A DNA stretch of 64,000 nucleotides from Sodalis glossinidius str. 'morsitans' (GTDB lineage Bacteria; Pseudomonadota; Gammaproteobacteria; Enterobacterales; Enterobacteriaceae). Below are positions 49,658 through 58,818 of the stretch, one piece after another. The stretch lies in NCBI RefSeq assembly GCF_000010085.1, contig NC_007712.1:1674001-1738000 (forward strand), in the 5' to 3' direction. The translations under genes were made by a program, and so were the position numbers. Each line of letters begins with the position of its first letter. Position 1 is the stretch's first letter. The notes beneath the pieces were generated by a model that was not told the DNA's origin, made no database searches, and worked only from the letters and a program-made list of their open reading frames with translations.

Positions 49658-51049
49658 TTATCGGCGATGTTTTTTCCGCTTCATCGCCTCTAATAAAATG
49701 TCCTGCACCTGACGCTTTGAGTCGCGCCGCTCCATGACCAGTTCATCGACGGTATCGGTAGCGACAATGTGGTGGATGAATACCGGGCGCGGGTGCCCTG
49801 CCTGTGCCTGCCGGGTAGGGCTGATGCGCTCGATAATCTGCTGGTACTGCTCAAGTCCCCATCAGTGCGAGAAAAACACCACCATTACCGCCGTCCTGAA
49901 GGTTCAGCCCGTGCCCGGCGCTGGCAGGGTGCTCGAACAGTAGCGGTATCCATCCGGCGTTCCAGTCGCTGATGGTCTGCGGATTGGCGTCCAGATGAAG
50001 GACATCGGAAAAGGCGTTAAGCAGACGCTCAAGGTCGTGCTTCCAGTGATAGGCGTACCAGCACAGGTGTACCGCCGGACTCGCTGATGATACTTTCCAG
50101 CGCTTTTAGCTTTACATCATGTACGTTCAGCCACCCGCCGCTGTCATCGGTATACACAGCAACACTGGCAAGCTGCAGGCACTTCATGGTGCGGGCAGTG
50201 ACGTTGGGTGCTTCGATGCCGATATCTTCCAGTTCGAGGAACATCTCCTGCTCCATCTCCTCGTACTGCTTGCAGGCTTTTGGCGGCAGGGTGACGTTAA
50301 TGGTGTTGTGGATAGGCAGGTCGATGTCGAACCAGTCGGCGGGGTTGAGCGATAGCGTGAACTCGGCCAGCGTGTATCTGCTCTTGCGCGTACTCCAGCG
50401 GTATCAGCTTTGAGAACGGCTGGTCGGGGAACTGTAGTTTCCTGAACCAGCGGCTTTCAAACGAACCGAACGTGCGTCCAAGCTTCTTGCCCTGGTCCAC
50501 AAACCACGCCTGCCTCCACAGGTCGATTAAGCCGTTAGGGGCGGGGGTGCCGGTCAGCTTGACTCAGCGGTCAACGTATTTATGGGCGATCTTCGCCAGC
50601 GCCTCCGCTCGCTTTCCACCGGAGTTCAGCCGGAAAGACTTGAACCGGGTGCTCTCGTCGGCTATAACGGTGCTGAACGGTCAGCGCCCTCGCAGCGTCT
50701 CAACCAGCCACAGCACGTTTTCGTAGTTGGTGGTAAATACATTGGCGTTGCTGTTCGCCAGCGCCTCCTGTCGCTGTTTTGGTGAGCCTGTGATGGGCTG
50801 CACCACGAGGCCACGCAGATGCGTCCATTTCAGCGCCTCATCCGGCCAGGTGGACGTCGCAACACGCAGTGGGGCCAGCACCAATGCCGGTTGCGTTTCG
50901 CTGCCTGATTTGAATAACGTGTCCAGCGCCGTTAATGTCGCGACGGTCTTACCCATACCTGCCCAGATATTGCAGCGCGGATGCGTGAGGATATGTGTCA
51001 CCATCCGTGCCTGATAAGGGCGTGGGGTAAATACTTTTCTAGCCGACAC
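49658..51049 (-). pseudogene. Phage SNF2/DEAD-type helicase, several stops and frameshifts
   Basis: A GTG at 51049 begins SARKVFTPRPYQARMVTHIL. Helicase motifs follow: GMGKTVATLTAL (Walker A-like; the preceding loop is CNIWAGMGKT), VIADESTRFK (motif II region, DES), TGTPAPNGLIDLW (motif III). The C-terminal part is GLEQYQQIIERISPTRQAQ...FIHHIVATDTVDELVMERR...LLEAMKRKK, ending at 49658. In-frame stops occur near 50690, 50560 and 50300, and frame changes occur at 50380 and 49860. Such SNF2-like helicases lie in the replication region of many lambdoid phages. Confidence 0.88.
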
Positions 51050-51209
51050 GCATCGCCTCCCAATATAAATCGGGGTGAGTGCCTTTGTATCTTACGTGCT
51101 GGCCTTTTGCCGTGAAAATTAATGTGTTTTCGGAATACAGCATAATAGTAGCTCCGTGGTAAGGTCCGCCGTAAAGACAAAATTTCCTACGCCTGAGTAT
51201 TTTGCGCAT
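51039..51209 (-). CDS. Small phage protein of unknown function (56 aa)
   Basis: ATG at 51209 opens MRKILRRRKFCLYGGPYHGATIMLYSENT...TKG-type strands and ends at TAG 51039, overlapping the helicase start. The first half is basic. A start at the internal Met (51143) would give 34 residues. Small proteins starting near GGPYHG are common beside phage SNF2 helicases, but I cannot name this one. Confidence 0.4.
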   Translation of the reverse strand: MRKILRRRKFCLYGGPYHGATIMLYSENTLIFTAKGQHVRYKGTHPDLYWEAMRVG

Positions 51210-51239
51210 ATGAATGTCTGGCTTATTTATGGCTTGCAG

Positions 51240-51440
51240 CTATGCCAGCGCGAGGATTTCTACTAACTCGTCGCGTTGCTCATTGGTGAGTTCAAATTTA
51301 ACGTGCGCAACGCCCATCTCGCTAGATTCAATAATGATAAGACTTTTATCAATATGAGAAACAGTAAGAACGTTGTAAATTGATTCCCATTTCTCGAGGC
51401 CATTATGCACAACGCGTGTCTGATTATAGTACCTGCTCAT
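51240..51440 (-). CDS. Small phage protein of unknown function (66 aa)
   Basis: I choose ATG 51440 (MSRYYNQTRVVHNGLEKWESI) because AGGGGG lies just upstream; an upstream GTG-type start would add ten residues. Predicted beta strands (YNVLTVSHIDKSLIIIESS) and an acidic C-terminal helix (NEQRDELVEILALA). No family recognised. In the same direction as the helicase and the next genes. Confidence 0.45.
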   Translation of the reverse strand: MSRYYNQTRVVHNGLEKWESIYNVLTVSHIDKSLIIIESSEMGVAHVKFELTNEQRDELVEILALA

Positions 51441-51575
51441 GGCTATCCCCCTGACATCCCAATGCCGCATAAGTGTCTACGATAATGTCGATAATAATTT
51501 CAGTTGATGGGGATTTATTTTTCAAACCTTTTTTGTAGATATTAATAATTGACCGTTTGAATGAATTACCCTCTT

Positions 51576-51731
51576 TTAAAAGCCATTACTGACCTTCAGC
51601 CAGTGCCTTCCATTTTGCCAATTCACCTTGAGCGACATAATTTCGTCGGCGGCGGTTGGGAATGGTTTTGATGAAGCATCATCAAACAGAACCATATTCC
51701 GTATACTGTCGCTACAAATAATGCTATTCAT
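51576..51731 (-). CDS. Small phage protein of unknown function (51 aa)
   Basis: ATG at 51731 overlaps the end of the upstream membrane protein gene and opens MNSIICSDSIRNMVLFDDASSKP...SLKVNWQNGRHWLKV to TAA 51576. It may be complete or the 5' part of a broken gene. No family recognised. Confidence 0.35.
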   Translation of the reverse strand: MNSIICSDSIRNMVLFDDASSKPFPTAADEIMSLKVNWQNGRHWLKVSNGF

Positions 51732-51981
51732 GATTTATGTCCTTATTTTCGAGTTTACTGAGAATCTTCTTTAGTGTTTCGGCCTGTACAAATTGCACGG
51801 CAATACATTCAAGCGTCAGCCGGACGCCGAGCAGTGTCAGTAATGCCAATATACCGTCGGTGACTTGCATATAGGGCGCTGCTGTACCGCTGAACGATGC
51901 AAGGGCCAGTGACAGACAGGCAACGCCTGAAATAATGAACAGCACGTTGATAATCTTCAGTGTCCAGAACGTCTTAAACAT
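51724..51981 (-). CDS. Small phage membrane protein, two helices (85 aa)
   Basis: Start at ATG 51981 (MFKTFWTLKIINVLFIISGVAC) with AGGAAG nine bases upstream. Two hydrophobic segments (about residues 8-28 and 44-64) are followed by a charged tail (FVQAETLKKILSKLENKD). Function unknown. Part of the leftward early operon of element 2. Confidence 0.5.
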   Translation of the reverse strand: MFKTFWTLKIINVLFIISGVACLSLALASFSGTAAPYMQVTDGILALLTLLGVRLTLECIAVQFVQAETLKKILSKLENKDINHE

Positions 51982-52017
51982 GGTTGGCTTCCTTTTGTGT
52001 TTCACTTTTTGGGGTGC

Positions 52018-52647
52018 TTAATCATCGGCCTCTTCAAACTCGCCGTTTGCATTAAGCACATACCAGGTATCCGGTTTCACGCCGTTATCACCCACCTTGC
52101 TGGCGCGGATGTGGATAATGTCGCCCAGAATATTGCGATGGCAGAGTACGATTGCGCTCGTCTCAATGGCTTTAGCTTTACCTCCCACACCAAGAGACGC
52201 GGCAATCGATCCGAAGCCGCTAACATCCGCCGCTGACCGGTAGCCGATATTGGTGGCAGTTGATTTATCTCCAGCATTGGTGGCGACTGACTGGTCGCCT
52301 TCAATGGTCACCTGTCCTGCGGACTTATCAATTTTACTTGCTATCCACTCGACGGCGCGATCAACCATTTGGTGAAATGAGAGTTCCGTCTTGATAGTGA
52401 TGGCGCTACTGACAAGTTCGTCACCCTGCGCGCTATAGGCGATATCGCCGGATACCTCAACCTCGGCAAACCTGTTACTAGCTGGCTCGTAGGAAGCAAA
52501 GACATCAAGCGGATATTCGCAGGCGTGAAAACCTGAACTACAGATTTCTACCGTGCCCTCGTGCTGGTAGGTTTTCCCGATCTCGAACTGATAATCACGG
52601 CAAGTCAGGTCGGCGTTAAAACCTTTGTAGGCAATGATTTTGGTCAT
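52018..52647 (-). CDS. Phage protein with DUF7666-type fold (209 aa)
   Basis: Starts MTKIIAYKGFNADLTCRDYQFEIGKTYQHEG and has CSSGFHACEYPLDVF, a pattern frequent in prophage-encoded proteins of unknown function. The middle holds degenerate short repeats (GDQSVATNAGDKSTATNIG), like a beta-helix stalk. The C-terminus IRASKVGDNGVKPDTWYVLNANGEF looks like a small terminal domain. Frame intact. Biochemical role unknown. Confidence 0.65.
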   Translation of the reverse strand: MTKIIAYKGFNADLTCRDYQFEIGKTYQHEGTVEICSSGFHACEYPLDVFASYEPASNRFAEVEVSGDIAYSAQGDELVSSAITIKTELSFHQMVDRAVEWIASKIDKSAGQVTIEGDQSVATNAGDKSTATNIGYRSAADVSGFGSIAASLGVGGKAKAIETSAIVLCHRNILGDIIHIRASKVGDNGVKPDTWYVLNANGEFEEADD

Positions 52648-52673
52648 GCAATTTCCTTATTGAGTTTGGTGGG

Positions 52674-53415
52674 TTATGCCGGTTCGAGGCAGAACGTTTG
52701 AGAGAGTTTCGCCAGTCCCTTCGGCATCACCAGCACCTGTTCGCGGATTTTGTCGGTGCCATCGTCGCAGGGAACAATCGAGATTTTATGCTCGAGGTAG
52801 CCGGACTGGATTTTGCTTTGGTAGACCATCCAGTTCTTGTATCCAATACGGCGATAAATCCAGCCACGCTCCCGGAGGAAAGCGAACAGGTCTTTTGGGC
52901 GCACCTGCAACCCCTTGGCGGCGTTGGTGATGCACATGCCGCCGTCAGATTTGGCAATGCGGTGAGGGGCGGCCACATCGGGGGCCATTTCTTCTACCTT
53001 GTTTTCTAGGGCGATAACCTTTTCGGTGTAGGTAAGCACGATGCTGCGCATGGCCGCCGGGTCGTTGAGCATCTGGATCGGGTCGGTGGGAAGGGCCTTG
53101 GCTTGTTTCTCGCACTGGATGAAGTACTGGCGCGCCTCCTTGCCTTTCTCGTTGCGCTCAACCATCGATAGCTCTTTCGCCATATCGATACTGATAGCGT
53201 AATCTTTGAGCGGTTGTTGGCGAGCTCAAATTATCAACAATCACGTAGTCCTGATTTTCGACAAATTCATACTGCTTGATACGGTCTTTAATCCAGTTGG
53301 AGAAATTTTTGCCTACCTTCAAGAACTCGTGAAGGTCATGAGCGTTCACCGTCTGAACGATTTCGCCATTAATGCTATTAGTTTCGATTGCAATTAGTTG
53401 ATTTTCTTTAGACAT
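52674..53415 (-). pseudogene. AntA/KilA-C antirepressor, one frameshift
   Basis: The N-terminal AntA domain (ATG 53415: MSKENQLIAIETNSINGEIVQTVNAHDLHEFLKVGKNFSNWIKDRI) changes frame near 53200 after TTAQR. It continues [34 protein letters not shown], a coiled coil and a KilA-C domain ([28 protein letters not shown]) to 52674. A single-base change is the only lesion. Antirepressors of this type switch prophages to lytic growth. Confidence 0.9.
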
Positions 53416-53498
53416 AGTAAGATCCTCACAAGTCAATGTGATTAATGGAACCCCAGCACGTTACCGGGGTAGGATTAATGGATTAGCTACCGAGCTTT

Positions 53499-53922
53499 TT
53501 AATCAGGTCGTCTTGTGTATGACGAGATAGTCAGCTCGACCGCGGTTTCAAATAACGTATCGAGACTGACAACATATTCGTTATTAGTGATTGGCCGAGA
53601 GCTGATGACTTTATTATCTTGGAGGGTGAGTAAGATTTCGCTGGTTGCGCCACTGACGGCAACTGAGCCATGAAGACGCTCTTCCATGCGGTTAAACTCC
53701 GCAATGTAAGCTTCCTTGAACGCTGTTGCCTTTTTGCCGGTAAGGCCCATGACGAGGAAGACGAAGCCGTACTTAGTCATTTCATAGTATGGCCGTGGCT
53801 TGCAGTTCTACAACTCATTGTTTTTATGGCAAAGCTTAAAATTCAGCTTTGTAAATTCAGACGAACAATTTTCCGTTATGGATGGTGACCTTGGGTATAG
53901 AAAGTGATTGTTGAAGGGCCAT
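53499..53922 (-). pseudogene. Rha-like phage regulatory protein, broken
   Basis: ATG 53922 starts MALQQSLSIPKVTIHNGKLFV and stops. The Rha core appears in other frames as CSSEFTKLNFKLCH and then MTKYGFVFLVMGLTGKKATAFKEAYIAEFNRMEERL. Much of the DNA-binding segment is missing. The product tail runs to 53499. Rha family proteins interfere with lysogeny in IHF-lacking hosts. Confidence 0.82.
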
Positions 53923-54029
53923 GGTTTATCCCTAAGCCTAACAGAGAATGCTGAGATTGTACTCTCTGTGAGTATTAATGTCAGTCTCACGGTGAGCATA
54001 CTTTTCCCAAAACATCATGGATAGTTCCG

Positions 54030-54155
54030 ATGAGTAAGAGAGATGACCCTCAACTACGTGTGCGCATACCGAGCGAATTAAAGGATGCTCTAGAGCTTAA
54101 GGCTCGACGAAGTAATCGAACTTTATTCATTAACATCGGTAATTCACCCAGATAA
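54030..54155 (+). CDS. Arc-type ribbon-helix-helix repressor, truncated (41 aa)
   Basis: ATG at 54030 starts MSKRDDPQLRVRIPSELKDALELKARRSNRTLF, an Arc/Mnt-like ribbon-helix-helix start, but then ends INIGNSPR. The second helix (normally NAEIVxRLE) is missing, so it is probably a C-terminally cut remnant. It diverges from rha over a gap of about 110 bp that should hold the control region. Confidence 0.65.
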   Translation: MSKRDDPQLRVRIPSELKDALELKARRSNRTLFINIGNSPR

Positions 54156-54170
54156 TAGGAGGCCGTTAAT

Positions 54171-54296
54171 ATGGAAGCTTCACATCCGCATCATGCTATC
54201 AAACATTATTCTTCTCCTCACTATGGTCAAAGTCCACAACCCTCCGCACCGCCGCAAGCGGCGAAAAAAACGCTTGGTATAGGCTGGTCGCGGTGA
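54171..54296 (+). CDS. Unrecognised small protein, overlaps the next gene (41 aa)
   Basis: AGGAGG precedes ATG 54171. The frame MEASHPHHAIKHYSSPHYGQ... is rich in His, Ser and Pro and ends GIGWSR at TGA 54294, overlapping a GTG start (GTGA). It may be a separate gene, or the 5' part of the next one after a one-base loss. Function unknown. Confidence 0.4.
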   Translation: MEASHPHHAIKHYSSPHYGQSPQPSAPPQAAKKTLGIGWSR

Positions 54297-54673
54297 GCAA
54301 TACAGCGCTACAGGCGGCGTTCTCAGTTGGGAAATCGCTATGTTGCTGGGCAGATACATATCCGCTTAGTGTATTATTTATCGCCGTGGGGGTCACATTG
54401 CTAATAGCTGGTCCTTCTTTTTACGTGTTGCCTATATGTGCTGTGGCCTTGATGATAAGTGCAGGCCGCTTGATCAAACTGCGAGCGGCTCAGCCTGTAG
54501 ATGCCTTAAGCAGGCAGCAACAGCCCGTCGTCGGTCATACGGCCTTGCATTGTACAGCGTGTTGCCCTACAGCCGAAAGAGAGGGCGACTTATTCAGGCA
54601 TCCGTTAGCGCTCGCGCCAATGCCGTTTCACAAGGAGATACCCCCCATGCCTCTAACTCTCCTGACGCGGTAA
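54294..54673 (+). CDS. Unrecognised membrane protein with two helices
   Basis: GTG start at about 54293 (SNTALQAAFSVGKSLCCWADTY). Two hydrophobic segments follow (SVLFIAVGVTLLIAGPSFYV and LPICAVALMISAGRLI, about residues 26-60), then a long polar tail. The tail after about residue 75 looks out of frame or decayed. No family recognised. Confidence 0.4.
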
Positions 54674-54679
54674 TGGTGC

Positions 54680-55180
54680 TGATAACCGGGCGTATGCCAA
54701 CGCCTGTGTCGGCATTCACGCCGACGTTAATGCCATTACAATTCCTGCCTCTTAAGCTGTTGTCAAATGATGTTTGCCAGGGCGGGAGGAGGTCATTGTA
54801 AAACAGACAGTGGTGAGAGCACCCTGTAGATAAGAACAAAACAACTGCATCATTATGATGATTGATCTGATGAACCGGGCGTCTGTAGTGTCTCGTCGTG
54901 GCCGTTTAGCCCGGCGTATTAACCGACGCGCAATTGAATCAGCGATAAACCCATTCAGGTGAATATTGCTCTCAGGCAAGAGGGGAAATGCTGCTTAAGC
55001 CTTGTTACTCTGGCTGCCAAATCGCGACAAGCGTGTTAGCTATGGAGCAGAATGCCGGCAACGGGCGACCATAAGCGCGCAGGTCTGATGAGTGGGGGGA
55101 GAAGCAAATGATAAATGCGGATGAACCTGCAGCCCGAGGATTTACCCCGAGTTGACACAGTAACCATCTTCTCTGGTGGA
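54680..55180. other. No gene recognised at the right edge of the prophage array
   Basis: Only short frames occur, among them a basic 35-codon one at 54855-54962 (MMIDLMNRASVVSRRGRLARR). No second tRNA-Ser 3' copy was noticed here, so the distal end of element 2 is not defined. Confidence 0.4.
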
Positions 55181-55189
55181 TGTAAACCA

Positions 55190-56085
55190 GGGGAAATCTG
55201 GGATAACACCAAATTCCGCCTGAAGTTCTTGCTGCGGACGCTGATTAATCCGGTAGTAACGCTGAGTTACTTGTAGTCGGTGGCGACCGACTCGCTATTG
55301 AGCCACGCGGCGCTGGCAAAAAATACGCTGCCCGCGAAAGTCCATCGTCCTTATCTTTTTGCCGCTTTGCCGGTCTCGGCGCACACACGGGCTATTCTTG
55401 AGCATTATACCTTTACCAAAACGTTGTCATGTCTGCCGCTGCGGTAGGCGTTAACCGTACCTGCGGCAACCCCATTGTGCGTGCTGGCGGGTAAAAATGG
55501 AGAACGGCTGGAAATTAAATTGAGTATGAGCCGCTTTGAGCGTGAAGGGGAGGCAGCGCTGACCATTCATGGCGATAAAGGGCGTTTGGCTTCGCTGACT
55601 TTTTCCATTGTAACGTATCAGGAAAAACGAACCCTGTTTATTGGCGGTTTGCAGGTCGCGAGCCGCAATACGTCACATAATGTTATTAAAGAGGCAGACT
55701 AAAGCCTGCCATGGTTTGTTTCCCAAGCTGTTACTGGTAGAGATGCTACAGCTTATCAATGGTGAAATTAAGGTGCAGCAAATTATCGCAGTCGGCGATA
55801 AAAGCCACGTTTTTCAAAGTGCACGTTACCGCAGCAGTAAGCAAAACGTATTTTTTGTCCATTACGACGAATTCTGGGCATCGGTGGAGGGAAGCCCGAT
55901 GGCAGGTGGACTTTATGGGTTGCCCAAGAGGATAACCCGGAAGTCCATGGACGATCTGCCGAGTAAAAAGCGCGCCGAATATCGCAGACGCTATGCAAGC
56001 GCAGTTCGAGGCGTTTATTCAATGCCAGGACGGCACGACGGCGTTTGCCCGACCAGAGACCACAGAAGTGCGGTTGGCAAGTTGA
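55190..56085 (+). pseudogene. VirK/YbjX family (DUF535) protein, several frameshifts
   Basis: Segments in changing plus frames match YbjX: FRLKFLLRTLINPVVTLSYL, PAKVHRPYLFAALPVSAHTRAILEHY, the central domain (LSMSRFEREGEAALTIHGDKGRLASLTFSI) and the C-terminus (KACHGLFPKLLLVEMLQL..., VGDKSHVFQSARYRSSKQN, KKRAEYRRRYAMQ). Stops after LSYL and LPLR and shifts near 55690 and 55965 break it. VirK-type proteins affect virulence factor export and stress resistance in enterobacteria. Confidence 0.87.
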
Positions 56086-56109
56086 GTCTGACTTACCCTG
56101 CCCACGGTT

Positions 56110-56346
56110 CTTAAGACGAACCTTACCGGCGGGCGGTGGAAAATCCGCCACGGCGGTGAACGGATCCTCTGCCAAAATCCGCTCCAATTCATCTCGCTGT
56201 ACGCTGCTGGTGAGAATGACGCCGCCCGTGCGAGGGATTTTACGGCCGGCGGCAACGAAAATACCCGCGGCAAAATACGTTTTCAGCCAGTTCACATGGC
56301 CTTCCTGTAGGGAGGCAACCTGCGTCATGGGTGGTCCGATCGGCAC
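56110..56346 (-). pseudogene. YciI-like protein, N-terminally truncated
   Basis: The minus frame EGHVNWLKTYFAAGIFVAAGRKIPRTGGVILTSSVQRDELERILAEDPF is a YCII-related domain with the conserved His and the GR...PRTGG pattern. The first strand (normally starting MFxV) is missing and the C-terminus runs on into antisense of the ybjX remnant. These are small ferredoxin-like proteins of uncertain function. Confidence 0.72.
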
Positions 56347-56409
56347 AAGCCGAGACCGCGGAATTATTGCGGGGTTTGAACGTCGCCGCCGGCAGCAGGC
56401 GTGGCCTGG

Positions 56410-57537
56410 TCAATTGGCGCGGCACCCGCCGGTATTTTGCGCCTGCGCGGTGTTGTCCACTGGGACCGTAGCGCCGTTTTGTTCAGGCACGCTGGTTTGC
56501 AGGGTGACCGGGGCGGCGTTGCCCTGCTGCGCCTGCTCGGTTTTGGGACCTTCGGCAATGGTACGCTCATCAACCGGCTGTACCTGTACCGTTGCGGTTT
56601 GGCTGCTGTCGCCCTGCGCGGTGATATTTTCCGGCATGCCGGAACGACGCTGCAGGGTTTGGTCGACGGTACTTTGGTTTACGCTGGGGTCCACCAGTAC
56701 ATGGCTGACGTTGACGGGCAGATTAATCGGTACCGGCTCGTTGGAGTTAAACTGCTCTTCGGTGACAGAGAGCGGGTTGTGCACTTCCAGATAACGTGAG
56801 CCATCCGGTTCGATCGTGGCCTTTACCGGTTCATTGATGAATTGAACGCGGGTGCCGACCGGAACATGATCAAACAGATATTTGATATCGTCGGCGCGCA
56901 AACGCACGCAGCCGTGGCTCACGCGCAGGCCGATACCGAAGTTAGCGTTGGTGCCATGAATCGCATACAGGCGGCCGACATAGAGCGCATACAACCCCAT
57001 CGGGTTATCCGGGCCTGCCGGAAACACTTCCGGCAGCGTTTCACCGCGCTCGGCATATTCTGCATGTATGGCTTTGGTCGGTGTCCAGGTAGGACCATCT
57101 TTTTTACGCTGCACCGAGGTCACCCAATTGGAGGGGGTGTCTTTGCCCAGCTCGCCAATACCAATGGGCAACACGATGACCGTCTTGGTGCCTTTCGGAT
57201 AATAATACAACCGCATTTCGGCACTGTTAATCACAATACCCTCATGCGGCGTGTCGGGCAAAATCAACTGTTGCGGAATGATCATCTTGGTGCCGGCGGC
57301 CGGTAGATAGACATCCACGCCCGGATTGGCTTCAAGCATATTGCTCAGCCCCATTTGGAACTGAGCGGCAAAATGTTCTAGGGGAAGCTTGTTCCCTTCG
57401 GGAACGGTGATTTGCAGATTTTCCCCCACCAGGCGGCTATTACCTTCCGGCAGCGGATAAACAACGGCGAAGGCGGACTGACTGTAAACAGCCATTGCCA
57501 ATACCATGCTACAGAACACGCGAATTTTCATTTTCAT
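56410..57537 (-). CDS. erfK: L,D-transpeptidase, ErfK/LdtA type
   Basis: 375 residues. Signal peptide ([24 protein letters not shown]), LysM-like region (about 40-90), then the YkuD catalytic domain with [22 protein letters not shown]; the Cys in SHGCVR is the nucleophile. Such enzymes attach Braun lipoprotein to peptidoglycan meso-[13 protein letters not shown] and the [21 protein letters not shown] block fit ErfK (LdtA) better than LdtC or LdtE. The last 10 codons are probably shifted: another frame gives [18 protein letters not shown]. The tail is low-complexity, so activity should be unaffected. Confidence 0.92.
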   Translation of the reverse strand: MKMKIRVFCSMVLAMAVYSQSAFAVVYPLPEGNSRLVGENLQITVPEGNKLPLEHFAAQFQMGLSNMLEANPGVDVYLPAAGTKMIIPQQLILPDTPHEGIVINSAEMRLYYYPKGTKTVIVLPIGIGELGKDTPSNWVTSVQRKKDGPTWTPTKAIHAEYAERGETLPEVFPAGPDNPMGLYALYVGRLYAIHGTNANFGIGLRVSHGCVRLRADDIKYLFDHVPVGTRVQFINEPVKATIEPDGSRYLEVHNPLSVTEEQFNSNEPVPINLPVNVSHVLVDPSVNQSTVDQTLQRRSGMPENITAQGDSSQTATVQVQPVDERTIAEGPKTEQAQQGNAAPVTLQTSVPEQNGATVPVDNTAQAQNTGGCRAN

Positions 57538-57735
57538 AAATTGTCAGATGTTATCGCCTTACAGGCTGTCAATGAGTGTGTTTACCCGGTATAGAGTGCC
57601 GAATGTGCATTATAGGAGCTCAATCCCCGGCGTGGAAAGAGTAACCGAAACGGTAACGGTCTGCTCTGCGTATACGCGAATCAACGCATGCTGTGATAAT
57701 CTGTGAGAGTGACTGCGTCAAAAAAAGGAGCGTGA

Positions 57736-58135
57736 ATGAAACGGCTCGATTGCGATCACATGCTGGTGGCGGTATTGGAGATTGGGAGCTTTGCCGCTGC
57801 CGCTCGTCTTGGCACCAGTAGTGGCCAGGCGTCGAAAATGATTTCGCGGCTTGAAGCCGATCTGGGCGTGCAGCTTATCAAGAGGACCACTCGCGCATTA
57901 TCGCCAACCGTAGGCCAAGCCTACTATCAGCGAATTAAGATTTTGCTGGATGAGCTGGATGAGCTGGATGAGCTGGATGAGCTGGATGAGCTGGATGAGC
58001 TGGATGAGCTGGATGAGCTGGATGCTTCGGTGCGCAGCGCCGCTGACGCGCCGTCGGGGCGACTCAAACTGACCTATTGATGAAGGCTACGACATCGCAC
58101 TGCGCATCGGCCGGTTGGACGACAGCAGTCTGGTT
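57736..58135 (+). pseudogene. LysR-type regulator, internally deleted, with an expanded repeat
   Basis: MKRLDCDHMLVAVLEIGSFAAAARLGTSSGQASKMISRLE is a LysR helix-turn-helix start. The linker helix after QRIKIL is replaced by eight Leu-Asp-Glu units from a 9-bp tandem repeat. After SGRLKLTY the frame stops. The distal effector-binding segment EGYDIALRIGRLDDSSLVARKL lies in another frame about 10 bp on, so most of the effector domain is deleted. Homology then passes into a hydrolase remnant. Confidence 0.87.
57945..58022 (+). repeat. Tandem repeat (CTGGATGAG) x 8 plus CTGGAT
   Basis: Eight perfect 9-bp units without interruption, in frame, coding Leu-Asp-Glu. It lies in the LysR linker helix region. 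Perfect identity shows recent expansion. Confidence 0.97.
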
Positions 58136-58518
58136 GCCCGCAAACTCTGTGATGTGCGCATCGTGCTGGCGGCCCAGGGAATGGCGGGGCAGCCGCAAAA
58201 GGTAGTGCTGGTCGAGTTTTCCCAAGGGGCGACTATGGCGTTGGATGCCGTCGCGTCGGGTCGCTGGCCTGTGGCGGGAGTCGTCGCCTTTTCCGGCGGC
58301 TGGCGACGCCGTTGCCGCTCAAACCTGCGCTACAGACGCCGGTGTTACTGTTCCATGGAGGACAAGACGATGTCATTCCCGCCAGCGAAAGCCCATTGGC
58401 CGCCGTAGGCATGCGGGCGACGGCAAAAATTTTTCCAGGTCTGGGTCATACGCTTTCACCTGAGGGTATTCTGCTCGCCGGACGTTTCATTGCCCAAACG
58501 CTGGACCAGGGAAAGTAG
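58136..58518 (+). pseudogene. Carboxylesterase/phospholipase-type hydrolase remnant
   Basis: QKVVLVEFSQGATMALDAVASGRWPVAGVVAFSG is the nucleophile elbow and following helix of an alpha/beta hydrolase of the YpfH type (normally GFSQG; here EFSQG). After a frame change near 58300, PLKPALQTPVLLFHGGQDDVIPASES and FPGLGHTLSPEGILLAGRFIAQTL carry the Asp and His of the triad to TAG at 58518. The N-terminus is deleted, joined in frame to the LysR remnant. Confidence 0.82.
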
Positions 58519-58579
58519 AACGCCCTGACGCGCTTTCCCGGAGATGAAAAAGGCCGTCAGGGCGTTAGGGCCGCGGCGA

Positions 58580-58804
58580 TTATCCCTTGGATTTGCGGGG
58601 ATCGCTGGTGCGCGGATAGGTGTGTTCTTCCTGAATCGTGCCATCCTGTTTATGAATTTTCACCGAAGCGTTTTTGCCCGTCATATAGCTATGGGTAAGG
58701 GTGATAATTTCGTCCTTGGTCGCCGCAGTTTTTGAGGGGAGGCTATTTCCTTCCTTAGTTAAGACCCATTTATCTTCAGCTTTAGTGACATGATAATTAT
58801 CCAT
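58580..58804 (-). CDS. DUF2188 family protein (74 aa)
   Basis: MDNYHVTKAEDKWVLTKEGNSLPSKTAATKDEII...ASVKIHKQDGTIQEEHTYPR shows the typical DUF2188 pattern: a W-containing first strand, a Ser/Lys-rich turn, a helix and the final IHxQDGxIQEE strand. These short proteins are common in enterobacteria; function unknown. AAGAAG-type ribosome site upstream. Frame intact. Confidence 0.8.
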   Translation of the reverse strand: MDNYHVTKAEDKWVLTKEGNSLPSKTAATKDEIITLTHSYMTGKNASVKIHKQDGTIQEEHTYPRTSDPRKSKG

Positions 58805-58818
58805 CTTAACTTCTTTTA

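Noticed and set aside
54030..54673. Toxin-antitoxin pair (ribbon-helix-helix plus partner)
   Set aside because: The Arc-like protein is truncated and the following membrane protein resembles no known toxin; phage control remnants explain it better.
57945..58022. Leu-Asp-Glu repeats as a functional coiled-coil domain
   Set aside because: The units are perfect at DNA level and lie in a broken gene, so recent slippage is the simpler explanation.
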